Shown one piece after another: positions 1 to 11,250 of a stretch of 64,000 nucleotides of DNA. The number at the start of each line of letters is the position of its first letter. Positions within the stretch are counted from its first letter, which is position 1. Below the pieces are notes generated by a model. That model did not search any database. It was not told where the DNA came from and was given only the letters and a program-made list of their open reading frames with translations. This DNA comes from Hypholoma sublateritium FD-334 SS-4 (lineage: Eukaryota > Basidiomycota > Agaricomycetes > Agaricales > Strophariaceae): the NCBI GenBank assembly GCA_000827495.1, contig KN817522.1, positions 124,001 to 188,000 of the forward strand, given 5' to 3'. The position numbers and the translations under genes were made by a program.

Positions 1-867
1 CACCACGTCCAAGGCTCCGCCCGCCGCCCCGGAAACCCACAGAACCAAACGCCGCGTCGTACTATCAGACGATGAGGACTCCGAGCCCGTCGTCTCAAGA
101 CCGCCCGCCCGGAAGGTGAGGCCGAGCTTTAAGACGGAAAGCGCGGAGAACTCGGACGCCGAGCGCGAGGCGCGGGCGCTCATGGACATTGACGACGGTA
201 CGAACTATCCTGCCGGCCTACCTCTGGCGTGCACACCGCTAATCATCCGCCTCTTGTCCAGACCAAGTTGAGAAAGTCTCGCGCGTGCCATCGACAAATG
301 CAAGCTCGAACGAACTCGATGATGACGACGGCGGAGACGCGTCGCCTGGTATCCAGGACGAAGACGTTAGCATGGACGAGGACGCGCCCAAGACGAAGGC
401 CAAACCAAAACCAAGAAAACCAAAGGCTGTCATTCCCGTCGGGAGAAACGGGTTGAAGAAGAAAAAGGTCACAAAAACGCGGCGAAGAAAGGACGCGAAC
501 GGGTATATGGGTATGTGCTCCCCTCACAGCTGCTCAGAGTTTGTTTGACGAGATCGTGCCCATTCTAGTTAAAGAGGATTACTCTGACTGGGAATCTGTT
601 GAAGAAGGCGACGAAGCTGAAGCGGAGCCCCCCAAACCACCTGTGAAGGCCAAGACCAAGGTGACGAAGGTTAAAAAGGAAGAAAGCGCTGAGATTGAAA
701 TGTCGCCTCCTCCGATGAAAGAGAAGGCTAAAAAGAAGGAGCCTGCACCCACGAAGAAACCTACAGTCAGGTCCGCGCCGAAACCTAAGCCTCCCGTCAA
801 AGGGGCGGCAAGCGCCAAAGGCAAGAGTCAACAGACCCTTAATTTCTTCGGGCCAAAGAAGACATGA
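1..867 (+). CDS. pol32: DNA polymerase delta subunit 3 (Pol32/Cdc27), C-terminal part
   Basis: The 5' end lies outside the window. Visible exons are 2-197 (frame from base 2), 262-510 and 569-867, with introns of 64 and 58 bases; the splices join in frame and give Gly-Tyr-Met-Val-Lys-Glu-Asp-Tyr across the second one. The protein is the non-catalytic subunit that supports polymerase delta processivity by binding PCNA in the nucleus. What shows this is a long Lys/Glu/Pro-rich disordered tail, the block GYM-VKEDYSDWESVEE that is typical of the fungal family, and a PCNA-binding-like end QQTLNFFGPKKT just before the stop. That PIP-like box has one residue, not two, between Leu and Phe-Phe. The gene converges on the minus-strand Nudix gene 227 bases downstream. 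The N-terminal Cdc27 domain cannot be inspected. Identification rests on the tail and is fairly secure. Confidence 0.82.
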
Positions 868-1094
868 TTTGGATTTGATAACAGCCAACCGTATATACCC
901 AATGGTGGATATATATTCGAATGCGTTTACAGTTTACAGAGCAAGGGATTAACGTGAACTACGTATATACACATGAATGATTTATGATCAAGAATAATAG
1001 TAAAACAACAGCAATGCGAAAAAGAGCTATCTAAGCGACATCTACTGGATAGTATATAGCAATTGGTATTTTGGAGGAAAGACAAATAGAGGGG

Positions 1095-2519
1095 TTATAA
1101 ATGAGATCTCCAGGCGACCGGAAGCTTAAAGTCGGTCTTGAGCTGACGGCAGACATCCAGGTATCGCGGGTCTGTCTCCTCAGTTATATAACCGTGGCGC
1201 ATCAAGAAGTCCATAATAGCCACGGCCGAACTGGATTTAAATTGCCCTTCGAGGAGAAATTGAAGGATAGTTTCAGCGTCGACGAGCTCGAATTTCTCCA
1301 CCTCGCCGTCGAGGGCATTGACGCGCGGGACGATTGAGCCGTCGGTCGGTAATGGTAGATCAAACAGATGATACATGCCTGGCAGGGCCCAGCCGCCAGG
1401 CGAGCGGTTGGGGAAAGGTAGGACGCCGACAGGGCGGATCCACTCCTCAACGTAGTCCTGGTCGAGGAGCGCCTCCTCTGCGGACTCACGGACGATGGTC
1501 TGCATGGCAGAGTCACCGAGGCCCATACCGCCGCCGACGGTGACGTCTAGTTTTCCTGGCCACCTAAAACGCGAGAGTAAGCCTTCCACAAAGGTATTAT
1601 ACGAGTTCAAATAACTTCATACGACATACATTCGTTTATGGGGAGATCGGCGGGGAACCCAAATCATGATTTGGCCAGTGGTTGGATCACGTACATAGGC
1701 TGGAAGGCGCATTATATTGTCAGATTGCCGAAATCACGTAGATATGGATTCCACTCACCGATTAGAAGAGCGCCAAAGTTCACAAAGCTAAATAGCGGAA
1801 GGGCCGCGCGCTCAATGGCGAACGCCACGGGATCGTGCGTTGCATTCACAGGGTTTGGCGGGTGGATATACACCGGATATGCCTCGTCGCTCCAGCCTGG
1901 GGCCAACATCAGTCCACGGGTCCATTTCTAGTTAGCAGTTGAGAAACCCACTGCGTAATATAGGGGTGAACGCCCCGTGCCGCTTCCAGTCCGCCACGAT
2001 CCGCTCCATGTGCATCGTGCGCGTGTACTTGCCACCCTCATTGACCCAGTCCGCAAATGCGATGGCGCGGAGCGTCCTGTCCGCGCCGTTCGAGTACCTG
2101 AAGTCCCAGGGCGACGCTGAGTCGGACACGAGATGCTTCTGGTGGTCGTCCTCCAGCGCGGACGCGACCTGTTGGCGCACGAAACCGATTGGTTTCTCGT
2201 GCGGGCTGTGAGCGATCAGGAACGGAACGACGGGCTCCTCATCTACGATTGCGCCGTCGGCCGTGCGCGTAGCGATGGTGTATACCCTGTCTCCGTCCCA
2301 GGGGCAGTGTGGCAAGATGAGGTTGTTGCACTCGTGGACGAGAGGTAGGAGGCTGCGATGTCCCGGAGGGAGCCTAAGTGGCTGCACTGGCGGAGCATCG
2401 ACGTGATACCGACGAAGAGAGTTGCATATAATCGGAAGCTGGTAATGTGTAGTGTATGCTATTGAGGTGCAGCGCTGGAAGGAGGAGAGAGGGTTCCGAC
2501 AATGACGGTGCACTTGCAT
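1095..2519 (-). CDS. DUF4743-Nudix hydrolase (thiamine pyrophosphokinase-related, YJR142W-like)
   Basis: Four exons on the minus strand: 2519-1952, 1896-1759, 1699-1630 and 1563-1095, encoding about 414 residues. The N-terminal half matches the DUF4743 domain (PLVHECNNLIL, then FAIERAALPLFSFVNFGALL). The C-terminal half is a Nudix fold (WPGKLDVTVGGGMG, then REsaEEA). Family members hydrolyse damaged thiamine diphosphate or related nucleoside-diphosphate-linked compounds; the exact substrate here is inferred. As in relatives, the first Glu of the classic Nudix box is replaced while the REsaEE helix is kept. The basic N-terminus, rich in Arg and hydroxyl residues, could be a mitochondrial presequence, but the start at 2519 is simply the first in-frame ATG. 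The splice 1952/1896 was chosen because it brings W-SDEAYPVY into line with the family; the direct in-frame alternative would need a 24-base intron. Confidence 0.82.
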
Positions 2520-3815
2520 GGCGAAGGGGTCGAAACGGCGCCTATCCGAGTAGGTCGAGAAGAAGGCAGTATTAATGCAGAGACCTCGCCGAGTATCTTT
2601 TACGAAGCATGCTACTGGGCAAGTAGTTAGCTTCAGAAAAAGCGGTCACCGTGCTATGCCCACACGGCTCCCCGAATCTTTCCCAAACCAGAGGGCTGTG
2701 TATGCGTGTTTACGAGCGCTGCATTGAATCGGAATGACTTGGGAATGTCGCTAAATATTCTCCCCACTACTCACTCTCAAACCGTCCTCTGTAAAGATAG
2801 GATCACTACTCAGAGAACCAGCTATGACTGGAGGTGAGCAAAGTCTGCCTAAAATGCAGCACGATCAGAGCCATTTTTGCCATCATCAAACCCCAGTTCA
2901 AACTGGCCGGCAGCAGAACTGCATTGTGGCCTGAATTCCCCCAACACAACGGCTAGAATAAATGAGACAAAAATGCGGTTGAAACGTTATCAAAGACTAC
3001 ATACGCTTGGGGCACGCGTAGCCCACGAAACTATTGGATGACCCGTACAGCTAGTTTTGACTCGAAAGGATCATAAGCGTTTCTTGAGTGCATCTCTCTT
3101 CATAAGGTTTTAATTTTTACCAATATTTGCTGCGCAAGGCAGTGCTTACTTCGCGTTTGCATAGCACAGAACCGGGTAGTTTCCACGCCTGTCTCGACTT
3201 GGTGTGAATTTGGTGTACGCTGGTCGAGCTGATCGATCGATCAACGCCGTCGCTCTCGGCGTCTAATTCTGCCTGTGATTAAGCGCCCAGCCTGTAGATT
3301 ATTCTCATCGGGCATGTTGGATGCAAGCACGCTTGACATCCTAACATCACATGTAATTTACTACGATATCAAATACAGCCTATGTACAACCCTGAATTGT
3401 AGTACATACATGTCGTTCAAATTTCGAGCCCGAGAAACTTACCGGGATACACAAGGGATGCAAATGTCAGAATTACAGATGAAGGGTATAAGGCATGTAG
3501 TGGCGCTCTCGAACCTTGGGTTGCTTTGTCTATAACGCACATTCCTGGCACTTCGGAAATGGCGCAGGACAATGGCAGCATGACACACTGTATCACAAAG
3601 AAAAAAAGAAAAAAGAGCAAGGATAAGTTTCATGCGTGCATTACAGCCCTCGGGCTTGCGTGATTATTGATGACGGCGCGTCTGGAAGACGGAGGCCTGA
3701 CTGGACATTCCAAAGTTAAAGGTGAAAGGAGTAAGAATATGACCTGTGTCTCATGTAAGCCTTTGTGGATACTATCCGAAAGCAGTATAACGTACATGAA
3801 TTCCTGTGGAAACGC
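2520..3815. other. Intergenic region without a supported gene
   Basis: Only short unrelated reading frames are present in all six frames. The left part must hold the promoter of the Nudix gene. A short self-complementary run of GATCGATCGATC type lies near 3231-3242. No tRNA, repeat or transposon remnant was recognised. Confidence 0.5.
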
Positions 3816-4472
3816 CTATTTTCCGGCGAGAGCAAGATCTTTCATATCAATAGGTTTGGCAGGTGGCACGGGGTTCTCAAGGCGTTCTCTGACGAGTTCC
3901 TCCAACTTCTCCACAGTCTCCACGAGCGGGACATTATAGCGCTTGCACACGATCTCGACGTTTCCTTGTCTCCAGAACTTCTTGGGGCACGCAACTATCA
4001 GACGACCGCTGCTCGCGAACAGCCCGAGCTCAAGTAAGCTGATCGGCGCTTTTGATGTCTCAGGGAGGTACATCGCGATCACATCGACGTGCTCGAGGCT
4101 GCCGAGTTCCCACTCGACCTGCTGGCGAAACGGCGCAAAATCAATGTCCTGCTTCCACGTTGGGTCCCAGTTTGGGCGGCGCGGGTTGTAGATCTTGATC
4201 TCGAGGTCAGACAACGCCTTCGTTAGGTCAGCCTGCCAGTCAATTGCAGTTCCCATGTCTATGCTCCCAGCAAGAAAGACGGATTTCCGGTTAATATCGG
4301 GCGGGTCGTAGGGAGGGAATACTGTGATTGCGCAACCCGACGCGACAGTCTGTACAGCGGCGAGGTCTGTCTCGGCGGGGGGTGGTGCGGAGGCAGATGT
4401 TGGCTGGGTGGTAGACGTAGAGTTCATCTTCTTTATCTTTGATGCGACAGAGCCCATAATTTTGCCAATCAT
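3816..4472 (-). CDS. Nucleoside 2-deoxyribosyltransferase-like protein
   Basis: A single uninterrupted frame of 218 codons. After a variable, Ser/Thr/Pro-rich start it shows the Nuc_deoxyrib_tr_2 fold: SVFLAGSIDMG near residues 64-74, IYNPRRPNWDPTW near 93-105, QQVEWEL, and the block APISLLELGLFA, whose Glu corresponds to the catalytic nucleophile region of the family. Relatives cleave or exchange the N-glycosidic bond of deoxynucleosides, or act as nucleotide-sensing domains; the substrate here is unknown. Three possible starts lie close together (Met1, Met6, Met16); the longest is given. No introns are evident, unlike most neighbours. It stands alone between two long intergenic stretches, so context gives no further hint. 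Confidence 0.72.
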   Translation of the reverse strand: MIGKIMGSVASKIKKMNSTSTTQPTSASAPPPAETDLAAVQTVASGCAITVFPPYDPPDINRKSVFLAGSIDMGTAIDWQADLTKALSDLEIKIYNPRRPNWDPTWKQDIDFAPFRQQVEWELGSLEHVDVIAMYLPETSKAPISLLELGLFASSGRLIVACPKKFWRQGNVEIVCKRYNVPLVETVEKLEELVRERLENPVPPAKPIDMKDLALAGK

Positions 4473-6413
4473 TGAATGAGCGAGCAGCCAAGTTTAGTGG
4501 ACGAGTACGAAAGACTATATGAGTTTTCAAGCTAGATTGAGTTGGCACTGAAGTATCGCACTTGTGGGGTGCCTTTATATGGGGCTCTGACTCGGATAGG
4601 CTGATGCTTGCTAGACTTGAGTGGCACGGTGGTATGGTCGTAAGAGGCATTCTCCCTTGCAGCAGCCAGCTTTATATTATACACGCCGAATCCATATATG
4701 GCCAAACATTTCGAAGGCCAACATCGTAGGCTGTGCAAGCAGCCACGCTTGTCTAATTGTACAGCCATATGCAATCGATGATCAGCTGCACACCTGGCCT
4801 CAGTGGCCTCATTTGAGTGAACTGCTCGAGCCAGGATGCTAAACGTGTCGAGCTCGCCGCCAAAGCAACCACACTATGTGTTATTATTATGTATGGCCAA
4901 CTGGCCAGAATAATCACAATACGTTGGCCAAATACCTGGCCTAACGATGCACAACCGCGCCCTTTCAAATATTCAAGGCCTGAATAATGCAGCCGATGTC
5001 CAAGATACAAGGACGGGCCAGTGATCTGTCACGATGTACATACCATAGCTCACCCACAGGTACTGATTAACAATGGGGGTATGGTAACAATGCAAATATT
5101 GAGCGCAAAAACATCGCGTCTTCGAAGTGCTGTGCCTGATAAAGAGCCCACGAGTCACGACTTCAAGGTTCAAGTTGGATGTCTGTCAGAACGAATTTAA
5201 AAAAGCTGTGCGGAGAAATACAAATACAGTCGAACGTTCGACCTACTTACCTGAGTTACGCTGAATGCCTGTACCAGGATTCCGGCCGTTTCCTAGAAAA
5301 GGGCGTAGTATGTAGCTGGCGAAGAAATTCAAACTTCGTGACTCGTCCCGCGTCCCGACCACAGCGTAAGTGTCCTAACCCAGGCATTCAGAGCCCCTAA
5401 TAAAAAGCTTACATTGTTGGTATTACCCGTAGCTTCCATTGAAGTGTCATCCTTGGTACTTAACAATAGTACGCTGCGAGACATCAGCTCGAGCCTCGAG
5501 GAGCTTGGGCGGAGATATTGGTTTGGTAAGAGAGGCGCGAGCTTGAGAGTATGCATTAAGGGATGTGGGAAAGGAGACTAGGAATTCATGCTCTACAGTT
5601 GATCTCGAATGGGTAGACGACGTCGACGATAACCAATCATTTGAGTACGGCCAACGCAAGTTACTGTAAGTACAAGAGCAAGAGCAGACAATGACGAACG
5701 TCCAAACAACGTCACCGTGGGACCCGGACGAGACCCCGGACAAGCTGGCTTGCTTACTTTCGTGCCATGAATCATGATTGCTTTCTTCCATTCTGCCTTA
5801 CAGCGACTTTCCCTAATCTTCTCCGCTCTCCACATAGTTCTACTTTTTCGCGTAGTCACTAGCCCCGATTTATTTTCGTGCTGAACGCATAACCTTCAAT
5901 TAGTACTCCCCTTCATGGCGAGACCATTTTGCAAAATTGCCTCTCTGATTCAAGTAGGGCCCCTTTTAACCCAAGTCAAGTACCCCATTCTGGTTCTGAA
6001 CTTCGCATAAAGCAGTTTGTGTCAAAAAATTGTAATATGTTTAGAGCAACTCGGCTCGCTTTCCGTGAAGCAAAGGTGAGTACCAACTCCCTTGTCAGGA
6101 GCCTAGCTAGTGTATTATTTTCCAGCTGACTTAGCGATAGGACCACGGCATACGGACAATCGAAGCTTCAATCTGTAACCCGCATTTATACCCAAACCAT
6201 ATTCCTCCAAGTGAAGAGGTCCCAATTTAGCTTCGGGTTCAAGGAAGTTTTCGCTTGTCGAATGCTTCTGCTCTCACCAGTAGACATCGGGGATCACCGT
6301 CTCATAAGAGCTCACTCCCACCTCCCGACAGGCGTTCAGTGCAGCTTTGCGTGCCCCAACTCAAGTCACTACTGCTTGAAGCTCAGCTCGAGTCCCCCAG
6401 CCGAAGATCGGGC
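4473..6413. other. Long intergenic region, no gene recognised
   Basis: About 1.9 kb with only short frames and no recognisable domain. A minus-strand frame near 5447-5791 (about 114 codons, with GTAAGC and TTACAG splice-like sites inside) has no family resemblance and was not called. The right end must contain the promoter and leader of the HET gene. Confidence 0.45.
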
Positions 6414-8570
6414 ATGTCTCCAGTCATACAACGAGTGTCTACCTCGTTTCTAAACCAATTGCGCCTTGGTGGTCAATCAGATCAGAGTACATCGAAGGCG
6501 AGGGATCCATTAGCCCTTATCTGCTCAGCGTGTCGGACGGGACCTTTCTCTTACGAGGGATTTCGTCAAGCTGTCGCAGAGTCTCACTACGACGAAACTA
6601 CAGGCTATTGTTATACTACAACATGGGCCGCGATCTCACAATCTATCAACAATGAAGCTTGCAGTTGGTGCACTATTGTTCGACGGGCTCGAGATGGATT
6701 GACCTCCGAAAGGTTTCCCCCCGGCGGCCAAGAAGCCGTGGAAGTTAGAGTGCAAGTCGCTACAGTGTTTCGAAAGGCAATATCAATTTATCTTGATGGG
6801 TATAAAGCCGTGGAATATACAATCTATGCAAAACCAGGTGCGTTTTTTTTGCAAAGATATCGCACGGCTTTCCGCTGATCAAATGCTATAATCGAAGGAG
6901 ATAATGCAGTCAAAGAAATCGGTGAAGAGGTGAAAATGTTCTCAAAGGGACCCTATGCGGATTATGAGAAGGCGGTGGAATGCATAAACAAATGCAAGGA
7001 TCATGAACACTGTTCCGAAAATGAGGAGACATACCTCCCTACCCGAGTCATCGATTGCTCGAATCCCTCTAAGCCACGCCTTGTCCAGACCAACAGACAG
7101 GTGCGAGGTCACTACTGCAACCTCAGCTATGTTTGGGGCGGAGATCAACATCAGAAGACGACACTCTCGAACATTGACACGTATACCAACGAAGGCATAA
7201 CTCTCCCTATCCCTCAAACAATTGCCGATGCTATCTTCGTGACCAACAAACTTGGCATTAAATATCTCTGGGTCGACGCTCTCTGTATCATACAAGATTC
7301 TACGGAAGACAAGAATAAAGAGTTGGGAATTATGTCAAGCATCTATGCCAATGCATACCTTACGATCTCCGCATTATCGTCGTTTCGTGCGGATCAAGGC
7401 TTTCTGCCAGATGAGCGTGCGCCGGACGTCCTTCCGTTCATCTTCGCTGACAGCGCAAAGCCCGTTGGCCGAATGCATCTTGAAGTAATCATACCACGAC
7501 AAACACCGGGGTTGGGGAAATACGAGACTGTGGTCATGCACCGGCCCCTTGATAAACGAGGCTGGTGCATGCAAGAAAGTATTCTCTCTCCGCGCAGACT
7601 CATTTTTCAGCCGCCACACATATACTACAAATGTCGCACTTTCGGGGAAATGGAGATCAGCCGGCCAATGTTTGGTGATCTGCATCAACCACAAGCGCCT
7701 TCCGCAGTGAACGACTACATCATATTTCCGCCGCCCAATCGGAAACCCGAAGCTACTTTCGATGTAAGTGATGAAGAACTCCGCGAGCAATGGCGCGGGA
7801 TGCTTTTGAATTATTCAGAACGCAGTATCACCGTCCCATCCGACAAATTCGTTGCCTTGGCCAGCATAGCTGAGTTATTCCAATCCTCTCTTAAAGACCA
7901 GTATGTCGCTGGGCTCTGGAACCGGACCCTGCTGTACGATCTTCTTTGGAAAGTATGGCCACCCATGGGCCCGGATGAACAACATCTACCCCGTCCGGCA
8001 GGGTACCGCGCCCCAACATGGTCATGGGCTTCCGTAGACGGGAAACTCGACATCTGGTATTCGTACCCGCCACCGTCGGCCGCGTGCTACGAGGCAGACA
8101 TCCTCGCATGCTCCGCAACGCCAAAAGTCAGCACGCTTCCGTTTGGTGAAATCACAGCCGCGACGTTAACGCTGAGAGCAAAAATCCACCCTCTAATGCG
8201 GGACGGGAGCAAGTGCACGTTCACGGAGCACAGAGGGACACGCTCTGGTACCCGGTTTGTGAATAATTCGTCGGCCTCCTGGTGGAGTCCTCCGCCTGGA
8301 AACTGCTTGGAGCCCCCCTCGCCAAAGGACCCATTTCGTGGGGTCGTATTTGACTGCCAGGAAGGCACGGAGACTGGCCGTCCGATGGACTTCTACGTTA
8401 TAATTTTGCGCGCAGGAAGAAAGTGGCAAAATCAGGGAGATTGGATGCATGGCCTTCTCGTCTTGCGGGTTGATGGTGAAGTTGAACAATACAGGAGAGT
8501 GGCAAGGCTGGATCTGGAATACCTCGACTGGTTTGACGACAAACCGCTACAAATAGTCGCTTTAATTTAA
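6414..8570 (+). CDS. HET-domain (heterokaryon-incompatibility-type) protein
   Basis: Two exons, 6414-6837 and 6910-8570, about 694 residues; the acceptor could also be 12 bases earlier (exon from 6898), adding four residues in frame. The HET blocks are clear: NLSYVWGG near residue 212, the long AIFVTNKLGIKYLWVDALCI block with IIQDS, MSSIYANAYLTISA, and later RGWCMQESILSPRRLIF. WSWASVDG follows near the middle. HET domains trigger regulated cell death after recognition of non-self in ascomycetes; in basidiomycetes they are common but their role is largely inferred. The first exon carries two CxxC pairs (ICSAC and ACSWC) that could bind zinc. The frame stays open upstream of 6414 without an ATG, so ATG 6414 is the first certain start, though an upstream exon is possible. 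Confidence 0.82.
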
Positions 8571-8879
8571 CAGCCATCTCTGCTACACGACGAGCAACAA
8601 ATATATTCTTGTTCGTCGCGCCACTGCCATTGGATTTCACGGGGAATGGCTAGTGCTGGGCTAGTCTGAAAAGTCGAGCTATATTGAGTTACTTTTGCAA
8701 CATGCAATATTCATGTCGACAGTCGACTGTCGCACTGTTGTCGTTGAAAGGCCAATATTTTTTCGCTCTTCACGTGATGTTAAAAACGCTACAACTCCAT
8801 CAATTTTTAGAATCTTTCGTCCTTTACTTGTCACTAGTCACTAGTCACTTTTCAACGAATTCCACCGACGTTGCAGAAC
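8571..8879. other. Short intergenic spacer
   Basis: Contains the 3' end of the HET gene and the promoter of the F-box gene. A small tandem duplication, GTCACTAGTCACTAGTCAC, lies at about 8830-8848, roughly 40 bases before the start codon. Nothing else was seen. Confidence 0.5.
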
Positions 8880-10595
8880 ATGGTTCTTTCAACGGAAACG
8901 AAAGACACTCAACGAGCTATTGACATAGATATTGCAAACCACCAAGCAGAAATCGAGAAGCTGCAAGCAGTTATCAAAAAGCACCAAGCAGCTATCACGG
9001 CCTTGAAATATCAGAGAAACCGCTTCGCATTCATATCACGATTGCCTCCCGAAATATTGTCCCATGTCATTGCTTTCGTGAAAGCTAGGCCATATCCGCT
9101 CCTTTCGCTGGCTTGGATCCAAGTAACGCATGTGAGTAAGCATTGGAGAAATGTAGCCATGAATTCGCCGACATTGTGGAATGACCCTCCCCTTGGAAAA
9201 GTCGAATGGCGACAAGAAATGCTCAGAAGGTCGAAAATGACAGGTCTTACCATCAAGACTGACGTTTCCCGTGGTGCCGTATCGGTCAAGAAGGCTGGAC
9301 TTTGGAATATACTGCGAAACCATGGATCACGAATTAAGCATCTGGAAATCACAGGCGTGGATCTTGAATGCTTGAAAATCTTGGAAGACTTGCCTGAATC
9401 AGCTTCATGTTTGGAAACTCTCTGTCTTTATGCTTCCCATTCGCCCGGTGCACGGCGCGACGTTTTGATTCCCAACAGAACTCTAACTGACTCGAAGAAC
9501 CTCCGTCGGCTCAAACTGCATCGCCTCCCAGGCCTTGATTTTCTCCGCTGGGATCAATTCTTCCTTTCCAACATTACGCAGCTAGAATTAAGCGACACTG
9601 CAGAAAGTGCCAGCCTTACATGGAAACAGTTTATGGGCGCGTTTAAACAGATGACCAAACTGGAAGCATTATTTCTCAGCGACTTCATCGATTCGACCAA
9701 AGAAAATGGAGGCGACACGCTATCTCTTGGCCTCGTACATTTGTGTCGCCTTGCAAGGTTTAGCATGAAATGCAATACCAGAGAGGTCGACATATTTTTC
9801 CGCCACGTCACCTATCATCCAAGCGCCACTGCCAACATTCTTGCGGTATCCGACTCTGAATCGACTGCTGAACTTACCAGTTATATTGCGAACATCGCTA
9901 GGATATATGCAAATTCTAGTCCAGAGTTGACATTTCAGTCTCTTGCGATGGATGCAAACAGTCAATATAGTTCTTTCACGATATACAGGAACGTTATCGA
10001 GAATTTTTCTGTCATTTCGGATTATCCTGCATTGACTTTGCATTTTGACATATCTAACAACGTGCCTACTGCTACGATCGTATCTGCAATTTTCGAATTA
10101 CCACTAAACAAAGTCAGTCATGCACAAATCTATGCATACTCAATGAGTGCCGACGCAATCGCCCACACAATTGGAGCCCTTCCAGCGTTATCTCATATTG
10201 AGGCTGGAGGTCAAACTGCAACGCTCTTCGTCGAAGCTATGTGCCCTTCCAGCAATGCGGCGGATACACTCTCTTTCCCCAATCTCGTTTCGATCAAACT
10301 CTTCGACATGGCGTTCATTGGCAAAAGCAAAGATGCGGACTCGGAATTTGACCTTGACCTAGAGCTGCTGAAAGACTGCCTTAAACAGCGAAACGAACGC
10401 GGCGCAGAAATCAGAGACCTTTCGTTGCAAATGTGCTTCAATCTAGAAGCCTCGGATGTTCTCGAATTGAAGGCCATTGTTACGCATGTCGATTGGCATG
10501 ATGTCGGAGAGGAGGAAGACGACGGTAACATTGATGACAACGAATATGAAAGCGATGCTGACGAGGCGGAAAATTTGGACGGCGAGGTACCTTAG
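8880..10595 (+). CDS. F-box protein, copy A of a local family
   Basis: One intronless frame of 571 residues. A short N-terminal coiled coil (heptad-like AEIEKLQAVIKKHQAAITAL) leads into an F-box, RLPPEILSHVIAFVK, then the family block THVSKHWRNVAMNSPTLW. The rest contains Leu-rich, irregular repeats, and the end is an acidic tail of Glu/Asp runs. F-box proteins bind Skp1 and present substrates to an SCF ubiquitin ligase; the substrate is unknown. The protein is clearly paralogous to the genes at 59814 and 61992, about 50 kb away, sharing the order ALKYQRN, F-box, HWR-VAMNSPTLW. ATG 8880 was chosen as the first Met in the frame. Confidence 0.85.
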   Translation: MVLSTETKDTQRAIDIDIANHQAEIEKLQAVIKKHQAAITALKYQRNRFAFISRLPPEILSHVIAFVKARPYPLLSLAWIQVTHVSKHWRNVAMNSPTLWNDPPLGKVEWRQEMLRRSKMTGLTIKTDVSRGAVSVKKAGLWNILRNHGSRIKHLEITGVDLECLKILEDLPESASCLETLCLYASHSPGARRDVLIPNRTLTDSKNLRRLKLHRLPGLDFLRWDQFFLSNITQLELSDTAESASLTWKQFMGAFKQMTKLEALFLSDFIDSTKENGGDTLSLGLVHLCRLARFSMKCNTREVDIFFRHVTYHPSATANILAVSDSESTAELTSYIANIARIYANSSPELTFQSLAMDANSQYSSFTIYRNVIENFSVISDYPALTLHFDISNNVPTATIVSAIFELPLNKVSHAQIYAYSMSADAIAHTIGALPALSHIEAGGQTATLFVEAMCPSSNAADTLSFPNLVSIKLFDMAFIGKSKDADSEFDLDLELLKDCLKQRNERGAEIRDLSLQMCFNLEASDVLELKAIVTHVDWHDVGEEEDDGNIDDNEYESDADEAENLDGEVP

Positions 10596-11250
10596 ATGGG
10601 CAAGTAGTATTACGGAACACATCTTTGCCAGTATCCCAATGAACACATTACTTACTGCAAATGAATACCGTGTGTTTCTCGTATCCATGGTCCGAAATAA
10701 ACCAACTCTCGATCCAAGCTGCGGCGGCAGATTCATCTCCAAAATTACTACACTTGCAGACACAGTTTTACCAGAATGAATGAACAGCATATGAAATTTC
10801 ATTCCATTCCAGATCACATGTATGTACTCCGGACATTATTACTACAACAGAACAGGGTTTTTATGTCACGATAACCGGGGAAGGAAAGAGGGGGGTTTAA
10901 CGATATCCAAAGTACAACAGTCGACAGGGACGGGATGATGGTGCGACGAGAAGGAGACCAGGCATGGTTCAGAGCGTGTATGCAGCCGGGGATTGATGAG
11001 AAGGAAGGGTGGTTGTTGATGATCCAGATTCCAGGAGAGCCAGAGAGAGAGACCAGAGAGATGCGGATATACCAGTACATATATGCAGAGGGAAAGCGAA
11101 AGAGATAAAGAGAGAGGAACCACGTCCGCAGAAGATGCAAGTGAAAGAAAAACAAGCGATAAAAGAATCATAAAAACCAAATCTGAGCAATGTCAAGAGC
11201 ACGGGGTTAGAGGAGAATAACACCCCCAGGAAAGGCGCGAGGCCGGCCGT
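10596..11250. other. Convergent 3' region
   Basis: Lies between the 3' ends of the F-box gene and the minus-strand kinase. The stretch 11035-11115 is strongly purine-rich on the plus strand (GAGA and AAAG runs), that is CT-rich in the likely 3' untranslated region of the kinase. No gene was seen. Confidence 0.45.

Noticed and set aside
5447..5791. A minus-strand frame with splice-like sites.
   Set aside because: No family resemblance, no supporting second exon in a convincing frame.
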